64,000 nucleotides of DNA from Qipengyuania seohaensis (GCF_002795865.1 NZ_CP024920.1:682001-746000), one strand, 5' to 3'; counted from the first letter of the stretch, positions 27,201 to 36,827 are shown. The notes: generated from the letters alone by a model not told the origin. Made by a program: numbers and translations.

Positions 27201-27350
27201 TGCCCTTTCCTACTTTCAGGAACGCGGGCATCAGGCGCTCATGAGCTGCTCCCAGCCCGTCCTGTGTCCCGGTTTCGACGGGATTGACGGGTCCGGCAAT
27301 TATTTCGCCTGGACCGTGTTCCACATGTTCCACTCTGTAGGAGACGCCGC

Positions 27351-27995
27351 ATGATGAAGCTGCACGGTTACTACCGCTCCTCGACCAGTTACCGCCTGCG
27401 CATCGCGCTGGAGCTGAAGGGGCTGGAGTATGAATACGTGCCGGTGAACCTGCTGACCTCGGAACAGAAGGGCGAAGCCTTCACCCGCCGCAATCCCTTC
27501 GGTTCGGTCCCGCTGCTGGAAGCAGACGGCAAGGACCGGGTGCAGTCGATGGCGCAGCTGGAATGGCTCGACGAGGCCTATCCCGACAAGGCCCTGCTGC
27601 CTTCCGACATCGAGGACCGCTATGTCGCGCGCGAACTGGCCTATGCCATCGCAACTGAATTGCACGCCCCGCTGAACTTGCCGGTGCTCAAGTACCTCGC
27701 CAACGAATATGGCAAGTCGCAGGACGAGATCGGTGTGTGGTACCGCCACTGGCTCGCTCGCACGCTCGACCCGCTCGAGGCGCGGCTCGCGCAGCTCGAT
27801 ACCGGCGACTTCCTGTTCGACAGCCCCGGCTTCTTCGAAGTCTGCCTTCTGCCACAGGTCTACAACGCGCAGCGGTTCGGTTTCGACTTCAGCGACAAGC
27901 CCCGCATTACCCGGATCGAACAGGCCTGCTTGGCCCTGCCCGCCTTCCAGCGCGCCCATCCGGACAACCAAACAGACAATCCAGAGAGGAATTGA
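27351..27995 (+). CDS. maiA: Maleylacetoacetate isomerase
   Basis: A 214-residue zeta-class glutathione transferase that isomerises maleylacetoacetate to fumarylacetoacetate in tyrosine breakdown through homogentisate. The N-terminal LHGYYRSSTSYRLRIALELK is diagnostic, with the Ser-rich motif that binds glutathione. An AGGAG ribosome site precedes the ATG. fahA begins 4 nt after its stop, so the two form an operon covering the last two steps of the pathway; homogentisate dioxygenase is not in the window. Confidence 0.95.
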   Translation: MMKLHGYYRSSTSYRLRIALELKGLEYEYVPVNLLTSEQKGEAFTRRNPFGSVPLLEADGKDRVQSMAQLEWLDEAYPDKALLPSDIEDRYVARELAYAIATELHAPLNLPVLKYLANEYGKSQDEIGVWYRHWLARTLDPLEARLAQLDTGDFLFDSPGFFEVCLLPQVYNAQRFGFDFSDKPRITRIEQACLALPAFQRAHPDNQTDNPERN

Positions 27996-27999
27996 CCCC

Positions 28000-29010
28000 A
28001 TGAAGCTCGCCACACTCAAGGACGGAACCCGCGACGGCAAGCTGGTGGTCGTGTCGAAAGACCTCACCCGATTCTGCGCGGCCGACAACATCGCGCCCAC
28101 CATGCAGGCCGCGCTCGACAATTGGGACGAAGTCGCGCCGAAGCTGAACGCGCTCTACACCGATGTGGAGCACCGGACCGTGCCGTGCGAACGCTTTCAC
28201 GAACGCGAAGCGCATTCGCCGCTGCCCCGTGCCTACCAGTGGGCTGACGGCTCGGCCTATATCAACCACGTCGAACTGGTGCGTAAGGCGCGCGGTGCGG
28301 AAGTGCCGGAGAGCTTCTATCACGACCCGTTGATGTACCAGGGCGGCAGCGACAAGTTCCTCGCCCCGCGCGACGACATCCCGCTCAAGGACACCAAGTG
28401 GGGCTGCGACATGGAAGGCGAAATCGCGGTCATCACCGACGACGTGCCGATGGGCGTGTCGAGCGAAGATGCCGCCGATCACATCAAGCTGGTCATGCTG
28501 GTCAACGATGTCTCCCTGCGCGGCCTGATCCCGGGCGAACTCGCCAAGGGTTTCGGCTTCTTCCAGTCAAAGCCCGCCAGCGCCTTCAGCCCCGTCGCGG
28601 TCACTCCCGACGAGCTTGGCGATGCATGGAAAGGCAGCGTCATCCACCTGCCGCTGATGGTCGACTACAATGGCGAGCCCTTCGGCCGCGCCAATGCCGG
28701 GGTGGATGCGACCTTCAACCTCGCGGACCTAGTCGCTCATGCCGCCAAGACGCGTGAGCTTGGCGCTGGCACCATCATCGGTTCGGGCACCGTGTCGAAC
28801 CAGGGCCCCGATGGCGATCCGGGCAAGCCCGTTTCAGAAGGCGGGCTCGGCTATAGTTGCATCGCGGAAATCCGCATGATTGAGACGATTGCCGATGGCG
28901 AAGCGAAGACGCGCTTCATGGCGCCCGGCGATACCGTCCGGGTCGAGATGAAGGACGCAGAAGGCCACTCGATCTTCGGCGCTATCGAACAGAAGGTCGT
29001 CGAGGCCTGA
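28000..29010 (+). CDS. fahA: Fumarylacetoacetate hydrolase
   Basis: The ATG at 28000, after GAGAGGA, gives 336 residues. The enzyme splits fumarylacetoacetate into fumarate and acetoacetate, ending tyrosine catabolism. Metal-ligand segments typical of the family are visible (YHDPLMYQG, KWGCDMEGEIAVI, GTVSNQGPDG). Length fits the short bacterial form. The maiA neighbour fixes the pathway. The glycosyltransferase frame begins at or just after its stop codon. Confidence 0.94.
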   Translation: MKLATLKDGTRDGKLVVVSKDLTRFCAADNIAPTMQAALDNWDEVAPKLNALYTDVEHRTVPCERFHEREAHSPLPRAYQWADGSAYINHVELVRKARGAEVPESFYHDPLMYQGGSDKFLAPRDDIPLKDTKWGCDMEGEIAVITDDVPMGVSSEDAADHIKLVMLVNDVSLRGLIPGELAKGFGFFQSKPASAFSPVAVTPDELGDAWKGSVIHLPLMVDYNGEPFGRANAGVDATFNLADLVAHAAKTRELGAGTIIGSGTVSNQGPDGDPGKPVSEGGLGYSCIAEIRMIETIADGEAKTRFMAPGDTVRVEMKDAEGHSIFGAIEQKVVEA

Positions 29011-30134
29011 GCAACCCTTCCCCCCTCGCGGGTAAGCGGATCGGCCTGCTGAGCTCGTGGGTTTCGCGCCGCAATGGCGGCGTATTCGAAGCTGTCGTGG
29101 CGCAGGCCGATATCCTGCACAGCCTCGGTGCCGTGCCGGTCGTGCTGGGCATCGAAGACGAGGCTGCGGCACAGGATGGCTGGCGCATCGAGGGGATCGA
29201 GCGACAACTTGCGAAGCCTCACGGACCGGCAGCAATTGCCTATGCGCCGGAATTGCGGAGCCTGCTCGACGCGGCGCAACTGGACCTGCTCCACCTCCAC
29301 GGGATCTGGCAGTATCCGGTCAAAGCTGCGGGCGACTGGGCGCAGCGAACGGGAAAGCCGTTGGTCGTCAGTCCCCACGGAATGCTCGCCCCGTGGATCA
29401 CCTCGCGCAATGCGTGGAAGAAGAACATTGCCCGCGCGTTGTGGGAGCAAGGTGCCTGGAGAAAGGCGTCGCTTTTCCATGCGCTTACGCAGGCCGAGAC
29501 GGCCGACATCGCGCGAGAAGTGCCAGCCGCCTCCACCGTTTCGATCCCGAATGCCGCGCCACCGGCACGCATGTCATCGGCGGCGTCCCGCGGCCCCGTC
29601 GCGCTGTATCTTGGCAGGATTCACGAGAAGAAGAACCTGGGCGGATTGATCGCAGCGTGGGTGAAGGCGCGCGATCGCCTCCCACCCGAAGCTTCGCTCG
29701 TGATCGCCGGCTGGGGCGACAACGCTGGGATAGCGGCGTTGGAGCAGGCCTTACCCGGTGCTGCCGGGGCCGGGGTCGAGTTCGTCGGCACCGCGTTCGG
29801 ATCGCAAAAGGCCGCCCTGTTCGATCTCGCCCGCTTCCTTGTACTTCCCTCGCACAGCGAAGGACTACCAATGGCGGTGCTCGAAGCGTGGGCGGAAGGT
29901 ATCCCTGCGCTCATGAGTTCGAACTGCAATCTGCCGGAGGGTTTCGCCTCCGGCGCGGCGATCGATTGCGGTACATCCGTCGATGACATCACTGCGGCCT
30001 TGGTCGACGGCTTCACGCTCTCGGACGAGGCATGGAAGAGGATGAGCAGCGCTGCAAAAAGTCTGGCACTCGGGCCATTCTCACGCGATGCGGTGGCACA
30101 GCGCTGGGAGGCCGCTTACGCCGGCTTGCTCTAG
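29007..30134 (+). CDS. GT4-type glycosyltransferase (non-ATG start likely)
   Basis: A glycosyltransferase of the GT-B fold. The C-terminal half has the usual donor-site pattern (YLGRIHEKKNLGGLIAAWVK, FLVLPSHSEGLPMAVLEAWA). The first good start is a GTG at 29097, but the frame upstream of it encodes RIGLLSSWVSRRNGGVFEAV, the expected first strand and Gly-rich loop, so the real start must be upstream. The only candidate found is a CTG at 29007 overlapping the fahA stop (CTGA), giving 375 residues; this is unusual. Its stop TAG overlaps the opposite-strand stop of the next gene in a CTAG palindrome. It probably belongs to the exopolysaccharide group. Confidence 0.82.
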   Translation: MSNPSPLAGKRIGLLSSWVSRRNGGVFEAVVAQADILHSLGAVPVVLGIEDEAAAQDGWRIEGIERQLAKPHGPAAIAYAPELRSLLDAAQLDLLHLHGIWQYPVKAAGDWAQRTGKPLVVSPHGMLAPWITSRNAWKKNIARALWEQGAWRKASLFHALTQAETADIAREVPAASTVSIPNAAPPARMSSAASRGPVALYLGRIHEKKNLGGLIAAWVKARDRLPPEASLVIAGWGDNAGIAALEQALPGAAGAGVEFVGTAFGSQKAALFDLARFLVLPSHSEGLPMAVLEAWAEGIPALMSSNCNLPEGFASGAAIDCGTSVDDITAALVDGFTLSDEAWKRMSSAAKSLALGPFSRDAVAQRWEAAYAGLL

Positions 30135-31273
30135 TCAGGCTGTCCGACTGCCTCCAGCCGCATATTGTCGAGCGAGACAGCGCCTGCGCCGGGCCGCAAC
30201 CAGATGCCGAAGACCTGGTTGTCGCAATCGGGCGCACGCAGCAACTGCCCCCGTGCCAGCGCACCGCCACCCTGCCCCGGCCGCGTCGGTGTGCCGCAGT
30301 CCAGCGATGCGAGAAGTGTGTCGGAATTCGCCCCCGCAACGCTGCCAAAGGCGCGGTACTCGCCAGCTTTAAGCGCAACCGGCTGGGACAGCACGAGCCG
30401 TGTCACACTGGTTCGATTGCTCATTTCCACCCGCCGATCCTCGGTACCAACGGCGGAGATCTGCACATCCCCCGACCGATGGCGGCGCCACCCGAACAGC
30501 GCGTCCTGGCCCAGTCGCTCGAAACTTGGATCGATCAACAACTGGTTGCTTTCAGGGTCCGTACAATTTGCGGCCTGAAGAGCCTGAGCATCCGCACGCA
30601 GATTTCGATCCGCCAGCGCCCTCACGAGCGGCTCCACACGGGAACATTCGAGGCCGATTTGCTCGGATCTGATGGTCAGGAACCGGGCGCGGTCTCGTAG
30701 TACTTCCTGACGCTGGCCTTCTGCGCGCAGATACGCTTCGCTCCACAAGGTTTCGCCCGCGAGCCTGCGGGCAAGCTCCGCTCTCCCATCCTCGCTGGAT
30801 TCCATCATGGAAAACAGGACATCGAGTTCCCTTGCGGCAGGTTGCGCCCGCAACAGGGCATCGAAATGCAGTGCAGCCTCCTCAACCTCACCGCGCTCGA
30901 TCGCATGCGCTGCAAGGGCCGCGCGGCTCAAAGGCTCGCGCGGGCTTAGCTGCGTTGCGGTCTTCATGGCTCGCTCTGCCAGCTCGGTCCGGCCCGCCCG
31001 GTACGCTGCCGCACCAAGGAATGCGGGGCCGCGTGCGTCCAGCGGATCGGCGAGGATCGCCCGGCTTGCAGCAGCCTGCGCGAGCTCAGGCTCACGCCCG
31101 AGCAAATAAAGTGAAGCTGCAACACGGTCGGCGTCGACGCGGAAGGGTGCGGGTATCAATCGCTCGTCATTGGGCTGGTGCGCCGTGATCCGGTCGAATC
31201 CGGAAAAGAACGCGACCACGGCGAAGATCGCGGCGCCCCCCGTCACGAGCCATTTGGCTCGCAGGCTTGTCAT
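30131..31273 (-). CDS. TPR-like exopolysaccharide-associated protein
   Basis: A 380-residue protein with an N-terminal membrane anchor (about residues 8-24), a helical tetratricopeptide-like middle (ADPLDARGPAFLGAAAYRAG and similar) and a C-terminal beta-rich part with conserved cysteines. No enzyme family is recognised. It is the last gene of a four-gene exopolysaccharide operon, overlapping the Wzc-like gene by four bases (ATGA at 31270-31273), so a role in polymer assembly or export is likely by context. Confidence 0.7.
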   Translation of the reverse strand: MTSLRAKWLVTGGAAIFAVVAFFSGFDRITAHQPNDERLIPAPFRVDADRVAASLYLLGREPELAQAAASRAILADPLDARGPAFLGAAAYRAGRTELAERAMKTATQLSPREPLSRAALAAHAIERGEVEEAALHFDALLRAQPAARELDVLFSMMESSEDGRAELARRLAGETLWSEAYLRAEGQRQEVLRDRARFLTIRSEQIGLECSRVEPLVRALADRNLRADAQALQAANCTDPESNQLLIDPSFERLGQDALFGWRRHRSGDVQISAVGTEDRRVEMSNRTSVTRLVLSQPVALKAGEYRAFGSVAGANSDTLLASLDCGTPTRPGQGGGALARGQLLRAPDCDNQVFGIWLRPGAGAVSLDNMRLEAVGQPD

Positions 31274-33480
31274 GACGGGATGGCGTCCTTCTTGTCGGAA
31301 TAGGCGTAGTAGTCATAGCCGTAGTAGGCGGAGTATCGATTGCCCGACCGTGAAGGATCGAACTTGGCAAGCGCGGCGCCGAGGATCGTCGGTTCCATCG
31401 AGCGCAGCCTGCGCAGCGCCGCCTTGAGCGAACCGCTGCGGCCCCGTTCGGCTTCGACGACGAAAATCGTGCCATCGGCAATCGCTGCCAGCATGGGCGC
31501 ATCGGCCAGGCCGAGGACCGGCGGACTGTCGATGATGACCACGCCGTACTGCTGCCCGAATGTTTCCAGCAATTGCGCCATGCGCGGTGAGGAAAGAAGT
31601 TCCGTGGGGCTTGGCGGCAAGGGACCGGCAGGAAGCACGTCGAATTCAGCCTCGCCCAATGAAACACGCGTTGCGGCATCGCGAGGTTCCTCGCGCGAGA
31701 TAAGGAGGTCGGTGAGGCCCCGCTCGCTCTTGATACCGGCGATCTTGTGCAGGGTCGGTCGGCGCAAATCAGCATCGATGAGCAGGGGCGCAACGCCAAT
31801 CCTTGCAAGACCCGCGGCAATCGCGAAGCTGGTCGTGCTCTTGCCCTCGGCAGCCTGCGCACTGGTGACCACGATGATCTTCGGCAATCCGGTCGGGGTC
31901 GAATAAAGCAGCGCCCCACGCATCGAATTGTAAGCTTCGGAAATTGCCGACTTCGGCTCCGCAAGCTCCTCAAGAGGGGTGCCGGTTTCCGTGCGTGGTA
32001 CGACGCCTAGCAGGGAAAGCCCGAGCTTTTCCTCCACGTCTTCAGGCGTATGGATCACATCGTCGAGCTGGTCGCGAAGGAAAATCGCAATGCCCGCCAA
32101 CGCGAGCCCGAGCAGCAAGCCGATTGCAAGATTGCGCGGGAGGCTGGGCGAAGATGGCATATCGGGAGCCTGCGCCCGATCGATGATCGTGATGTTGCTG
32201 GATGCGATGCCCGCAGAAGCATTCAGCTCGCGATAGCGCTGCAGCAGCCCCTCATAGATGGAGCGCGCCGTATCGGCCTCGCGTGCGAGCACGTTGTACC
32301 GCACCGACTGGTCCTGTTCGGCAAGCGTGTCCCCGCGTGCCTGATTTACCTGGTTGTCCAGCCGGTTCTCGGCTGCCTGCGCTGCAAGATATTCGGCCCG
32401 GACCGATTGGCGCACTTCGTTAGCTGTCCGGCTTAGCTGCCCGTTCACTGCAGCAAGGTCGCCCTCGATGCGCGCGGCTGCAGGATGGCCGGGAAGATAA
32501 CGATCCCGGGCAGCGTCCAGCTCGCTTTCCAATTGCGCGCGGCGGGTCATCAGGGCCTGAACCGTCGGATTGGCGAGAACGATCTGCGACGACAGGAGGG
32601 GCGAATTGCGCACCGCGTCCCAGCGAGATTCAGCAGCGATGCGAGCCTCGCGCGCCCGGATCGCGGCCTGGTTGTATTGCAGCAGGCTGAAAGAGGTTAC
32701 CGTCCCGGCAGCAAGGTCCGCGCCGCCGGTGGCCATGGCATCGCGCGTGCGGATAAGACCTGTCTGGCGCGCGTAATCGTTCAGCGCCGCTTCCGTTTCC
32801 TCCAGCGAAGCACGTGCCTCGTCGAGCTGTTCGGCCACGAAATTCCGGGCATAGGAAGAGCTGTCGAAGCGACGCTGGAGGTTTTGCTGGATGAATTCTT
32901 CAGCGAAGGCGTTCGCGATCCGCGCAGTGACTTCGGGGTCAGTACTCGAGAATTCGACCATGGCGATACGGGTCGTGCGGCGCAGCTCGACCTCGGTGTT
33001 GCCCTGCAGGAGCGCCACGGCCAGCTTGCGCTTTTCAGTCTCGCTCGCCGCGCCGGTTTGTGCAGGCACTTCCATAGCGGCGAAGAAACGCTCGTCATTG
33101 GCAAGATCGAGGGCATCGGCCACTCTTTCAGCCAGCGCCCTGCTGCGCAGCACGTCGAGCTGCGTGTTGAGGAAGCGGTCGATGTCCCAATCCGACGGTG
33201 GTGCGATCTGGGGATCGAGATCGGCGCCCAGCACCTCGTCGCTCTGGTCGTTGATCTGCAGGCTGGCGGCTGCCGTGTAACGCGGCGTGTCCAGCATGGT
33301 AACGATGACGGCGAGCGCGACGGCTGCACCGACGATCGCGATTGCCATCCAGAAATAGCGGCGCACAGCCCCGATAATGTTGCGGATCGCAGCGCTGACG
33401 GCATTTTCACCGGCAGCCGCATAGGCCGCCGCGTAACGGTCCCGTTCGCCGATAAGGGGCGGAAGTGACTGGTCCGTCAT
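31270..33480 (-). CDS. Wzc/GumC-type polysaccharide co-polymerase with tyrosine autokinase
   Basis: The ATG at 33480 gives 736 residues and overlaps the export-protein stop by four bases. The N-terminal Wzz-type domain has two membrane spans (about 45-65 and 425-445) around a long coiled-coil periplasmic part. The C-terminal half is a BY-kinase: Walker A SAQAAEGKSTTS, Walker A' LLIDADLRRPTL, Walker B VVIIDSPPVLGLADA. It ends in a tyrosine cluster (RYSAYYGYDYYAYSDKKD), the autophosphorylation tail. Such proteins set polymer length and drive export with the Wza-type protein encoded upstream. Confidence 0.93.
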   Translation of the reverse strand: MTDQSLPPLIGERDRYAAAYAAAGENAVSAAIRNIIGAVRRYFWMAIAIVGAAVALAVIVTMLDTPRYTAAASLQINDQSDEVLGADLDPQIAPPSDWDIDRFLNTQLDVLRSRALAERVADALDLANDERFFAAMEVPAQTGAASETEKRKLAVALLQGNTEVELRRTTRIAMVEFSSTDPEVTARIANAFAEEFIQQNLQRRFDSSSYARNFVAEQLDEARASLEETEAALNDYARQTGLIRTRDAMATGGADLAAGTVTSFSLLQYNQAAIRAREARIAAESRWDAVRNSPLLSSQIVLANPTVQALMTRRAQLESELDAARDRYLPGHPAAARIEGDLAAVNGQLSRTANEVRQSVRAEYLAAQAAENRLDNQVNQARGDTLAEQDQSVRYNVLAREADTARSIYEGLLQRYRELNASAGIASSNITIIDRAQAPDMPSSPSLPRNLAIGLLLGLALAGIAIFLRDQLDDVIHTPEDVEEKLGLSLLGVVPRTETGTPLEELAEPKSAISEAYNSMRGALLYSTPTGLPKIIVVTSAQAAEGKSTTSFAIAAGLARIGVAPLLIDADLRRPTLHKIAGIKSERGLTDLLISREEPRDAATRVSLGEAEFDVLPAGPLPPSPTELLSSPRMAQLLETFGQQYGVVIIDSPPVLGLADAPMLAAIADGTIFVVEAERGRSGSLKAALRRLRSMEPTILGAALAKFDPSRSGNRYSAYYGYDYYAYSDKKDAIPS

Positions 33481-34190
33481 CCGATCGGCCTGAATATGCC
33501 GAACACCGGAACGGCGCGCAGGACGTCCTGCCAAGCGCCGCGAACGCTGGAATAACCCACGACGATCACATCGCCCGGGACGAGCGCCACATCGGGCATA
33601 CGACCACCGCGAATGGCCCGGAGGTCGAACCTGCCGGCGGACCGTTCCCCGTCAACGGTGCGGAAAATCATCACCTCGTCGAGCTTCGCCGTATCCGTGG
33701 GGCTGCGGGCCAGTGCGAGCGCAGACAGCAACGTCTGCCCTTCGGCATATGCGAAGACACCGGGCTGTTCGACTTCGCCTTCGACCGCGATGGTACGATC
33801 GCGCGCTTCGAGCACCGCGACGGATACCCGCGGATCGCGCAGGTAATTCGTTGCATAGGCCGCCTCTATCGCTGAACCGAGTTCACTGGCGCTGCGACCA
33901 ACTGCGCGTACATCACCGATGAGCGGGAGCGTCACGACGCCGGCATTGTCCACGGCAATGCGTTCGACCGACAAATCGGCCTCCCCGAAGACCGCGACCG
34001 AAAGAACATCGCCGGGGGCGAGAGTGTAGCGTTCCGGCAGCGCAGTTTGCGGGTCGATGACCACCGCGTCGTATCCCGCTTGGCCGTCCGGAACGATAGG
34101 GTCGAGTGGCGTCTGGCAGGCGCCCACGCCCAAACAGGCTGCCAGCAATGCAGATCGCGTCATAACTCGTGAAAGGATACGACCCGTCAT
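33477..34190 (-). CDS. Polysaccharide export lipoprotein (Wza-like)
   Basis: A 237-residue outer-membrane export protein. A signal with lipobox GVGAC (Cys25) is followed by the poly_export domain (ERYTLAPGDVLSVAVFGEA, DVRAVGRSAS) and a SLBB-type domain (GEVEQPGVFAYAEGQTLLSA). Shorter than E. coli Wza but usual for alphaproteobacterial homologues. It overlaps both the ligase gene upstream and the kinase gene downstream by four bases, so the three proteins are made in step. Confidence 0.93.
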   Translation of the reverse strand: MTGRILSRVMTRSALLAACLGVGACQTPLDPIVPDGQAGYDAVVIDPQTALPERYTLAPGDVLSVAVFGEADLSVERIAVDNAGVVTLPLIGDVRAVGRSASELGSAIEAAYATNYLRDPRVSVAVLEARDRTIAVEGEVEQPGVFAYAEGQTLLSALALARSPTDTAKLDEVMIFRTVDGERSAGRFDLRAIRGGRMPDVALVPGDVIVVGYSSVRGAWQDVLRAVPVFGIFRPIG

Positions 34191-35590
34191 CTGTCCCCGT
34201 CCGCTTCCCGTTTATCCTCACGCGCCGGGCGTGTCGCAGTGAGCATTCCCGCTGCCACCCCTGCGAGGCAGGCTATTGCCATGTTCCGCAGGGGATAATC
34301 GACCAGCGAATGCAGCGCAATGACACCCAGCGTTCCGCAGGCAAAGATCTGTGGAGCGCGATCCCAGGGCGCGTGGGCCCAGGCCGCGATGGCCGTCCGG
34401 ATGAGCAGGTAGGCACCTGCGAGCAGGACGATTGGGGCAAGCAGGCCAGCTTCGAGAAAGAATTCCAGGTAATCGTTGTGAGCACGGTTGATGAAAGCTT
34501 CCGACAGGCTCTCGAAACTCTGGTGCGGAGCGAAAGCCACCGGGAAACTGCCTATCCCGCTGCCGAACGGGAAGAAGGCCTCGATTGCGCCCAGCGTATC
34601 GCGCCAGAGCGTGAGCCGGGCATCGCCCGATGCATCGAAGCGGGATGCGACGGCGGCCAATCGGGGATTTCCGGCAAGGATCAGGGGTAACGCCAGAAGC
34701 AGGATGACGCCGAATGAAGCCGCGCGTCCGGCAATCTTGAGCAGTCGGCCATCGGCGAATGGCCTCAGGATCATCGCGTTCAATGCGAGCACGGGCAGGA
34801 TCAGCAAGACACCCATCCGCGAGCCGGTCAGGATTGCAGCGAGGAGCAGGACGGCCTGCCCCGCTACGAGAACCGGCATCCGGCGCCGCAGGATCGCAGG
34901 GGGCATTGCCTTGGTGGCGAAATATGCGCTCAGCGCCAGCGAACCGATCAGCAGCACATCGACTGCGGCATTTCGGTTGGCGTGGAATCCGGTCAGCCAG
35001 CCGCGATGGCTCAATTCGTAAAGCTGGAATGCGCCATTGCCGCTCGCCAGCTGGAGCGCGCCCAACACGGCTCCGGCAAGCGCCAACCCGGCTATGGCAA
35101 GGACGAGAAGGCGGCGGTCGCGCGATGGCAGTTTCGCGGTCGCCCACATGATGGCGACCGCCGGGACCAGCGCAAGCAGACCGGCGAGCGTCCTCGAGGG
35201 ACTGACGCTTATCGGCTGCCAGGTGCCCGCCCCGTCGACAAGGGAAAGCGAGGCAATTTCCAGCTCGCGGCCCGGGAGGGCCTGCCACAGGCCCGGGGGC
35301 AGCGGGATCAATTGGAGGAGCGGTACCAAGACCAAAAGGCCGCCAATCCACAGCAGCTCGCGCGGAACAGGCAGCAAGGCTTCGTCGTGTTCGGCATCGG
35401 CCCACCAGACCCAGCCGATCAGTGCTGCGACAAAGCCCAGTTGCACGATGATTTCGGCCTTGGGGCTTGGCGAGCCACCGCCACCGAAGATCATGGCCAC
35501 CGCCAGAAAACCGGCCACCAGCAAGCCGTGGCGAGATACTCGTCTGGCGTTTCTTCTGCGCAAGCGTCCGTTCCCCGTCAGGCTGGGCAC
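34187..35590 (-). CDS. O-antigen ligase/polymerase family protein
   Basis: A 467-residue protein with about ten to twelve membrane spans and the Wzy_C region (INRAHNDYLEFFLEAG), shared by O-antigen ligases and polysaccharide polymerases. The best start is a GTG at 35590. It is the first gene of the exopolysaccharide operon and begins 30 nt after the acyl-CoA dehydrogenase stop on the same strand, so some read-through from there is possible. Whether it polymerises or ligates cannot be told from sequence. Confidence 0.85.
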   Translation of the reverse strand: MPSLTGNGRLRRRNARRVSRHGLLVAGFLAVAMIFGGGGSPSPKAEIIVQLGFVAALIGWVWWADAEHDEALLPVPRELLWIGGLLVLVPLLQLIPLPPGLWQALPGRELEIASLSLVDGAGTWQPISVSPSRTLAGLLALVPAVAIMWATAKLPSRDRRLLVLAIAGLALAGAVLGALQLASGNGAFQLYELSHRGWLTGFHANRNAAVDVLLIGSLALSAYFATKAMPPAILRRRMPVLVAGQAVLLLAAILTGSRMGVLLILPVLALNAMILRPFADGRLLKIAGRAASFGVILLLALPLILAGNPRLAAVASRFDASGDARLTLWRDTLGAIEAFFPFGSGIGSFPVAFAPHQSFESLSEAFINRAHNDYLEFFLEAGLLAPIVLLAGAYLLIRTAIAAWAHAPWDRAPQIFACGTLGVIALHSLVDYPLRNMAIACLAGVAAGMLTATRPAREDKREADGDR

Positions 35591-35620
35591 TGCCCTAGCC
35601 TGAGCAGGGAGGAGAAGGAA

Positions 35621-36784
35621 CTACATCGAGCGGGCAATCACCATCTTCATGACTTCGTTCGAGCCGCCGAAAATGCGGGTAATACGACTGTCGCGGTACA
35701 TCCGTGCGATCGGGTAGTCGTTGATGTAGCCGGCACCGCCATGGAATTGCAGGCACTTGTCGACCACTTCGCCCTGCAGTTCGGTGACCCAGTACTTGGC
35801 CATGCAGGCCGTATCGACACTGAGTTCACGCTTGAGGTGCTTTGCAATGCAATCGTTGACGAAGACCCGCGCCGCGGTCGCGCGTGCCTTCAGGTCGGCC
35901 ATGACGAATTGCGTGTTCTGGAAATCCCAGATCGTCTGTCCGAAAGCCTTGCGCGACTTGACGAATTCCATCGTCGTCTCGAGTGCTTTCTCGATTCCCG
36001 TCATTGCGCCCATGGCAATGATCAGGCGCTCCTGCGGCAATTCCCCCATGAGCTGGTAGAAGCCCTTGCCTTCTTCACCGCCGAGCACGTTTTCGGCCGG
36101 GACGAAAACATCGTCGAAGAACAGTTCCGAGGTATCTGCGGCGTCCATGCCGATCTTGTCGAGCTTCTTGCCGCGCTGGAAACCTTCGGCACCTTCCGTC
36201 TCGAGCAGCATGAGCGAAATGCCCTTGGCGCGCTCGTTGGGATCGGTCTTGGCGACAACGATGATGAAATCGGCGGTCTGGCCATTGGAGATATAGGTCT
36301 TGGCGCCGTTGATCCGGTAGCCGTTGCCGTCCTTAAGCGCCGTGGTGGTGATACTTTGCAGGTCGGAGCCGACGCCCGGTTCCGTCATCGCAATCGCGCT
36401 CACCAGCTCGCCGTTGACGAGCTTGGGCAGGTACTTCTTCTTCTGCTCTTCGGTGCCGTGGCGCACGAGGTAAGGCAGGATCACGGTATTGTGCAGGCTG
36501 GCGGCGAAGCCTTCGACGCCATGTTTCGCCTGCTGGTCGATGACCACCATTTCGTGGCGGAAATCACCGCCATGGCCGCCATATTCCTCGGGGACCGAAG
36601 TGCCGAGAAGGCCCGCTTCGCCGGCCTCGTTCCAGAACCCACGCTCAACCTGGCCTTCTTCGCGCCATTTCAGGACGCGCTTTTCGGGAGCGTGCTTTTC
36701 ATAGAACTTCCCGACGGCGTCGGCGAAGATCGAGATCTCCTCGTCCTCCATAAATTCGGGCTGCGGTACGTCGATGACGGGCAT
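35621..36784 (-). CDS. Acyl-CoA dehydrogenase
   Basis: A 387-residue flavoprotein of the acyl-CoA dehydrogenase family, catalysing the first step of beta-oxidation. Visible features are AMTEPGVGSDLQ and AKTYISNGQTADFIIVV for FAD and substrate contacts, GYINDYPIARMYRD and the C-terminal IFGGSNEVMKMVIARSM. Chain-length preference is not evident. It follows the crotonase gene after 43 nt, both on the minus strand, and together with the divergent thiolase makes a beta-oxidation group. Confidence 0.93.
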   Translation of the reverse strand: MPVIDVPQPEFMEDEEISIFADAVGKFYEKHAPEKRVLKWREEGQVERGFWNEAGEAGLLGTSVPEEYGGHGGDFRHEMVVIDQQAKHGVEGFAASLHNTVILPYLVRHGTEEQKKKYLPKLVNGELVSAIAMTEPGVGSDLQSITTTALKDGNGYRINGAKTYISNGQTADFIIVVAKTDPNERAKGISLMLLETEGAEGFQRGKKLDKIGMDAADTSELFFDDVFVPAENVLGGEEGKGFYQLMGELPQERLIIAMGAMTGIEKALETTMEFVKSRKAFGQTIWDFQNTQFVMADLKARATAARVFVNDCIAKHLKRELSVDTACMAKYWVTELQGEVVDKCLQFHGGAGYINDYPIARMYRDSRITRIFGGSNEVMKMVIARSM

Positions 36785-36827
36785 TTATTGGGTTCCTCTC
36801 GATTATCCTTTTGTGGGCTCGGGCCGC

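Noticed and set aside
27241-27354. A 37-codon frame ending in an ATGA overlap with maiA
   Set aside because: maiA has its own AGGAG site, the short frame has no good ribosome site, and the product shows no recognisable feature.
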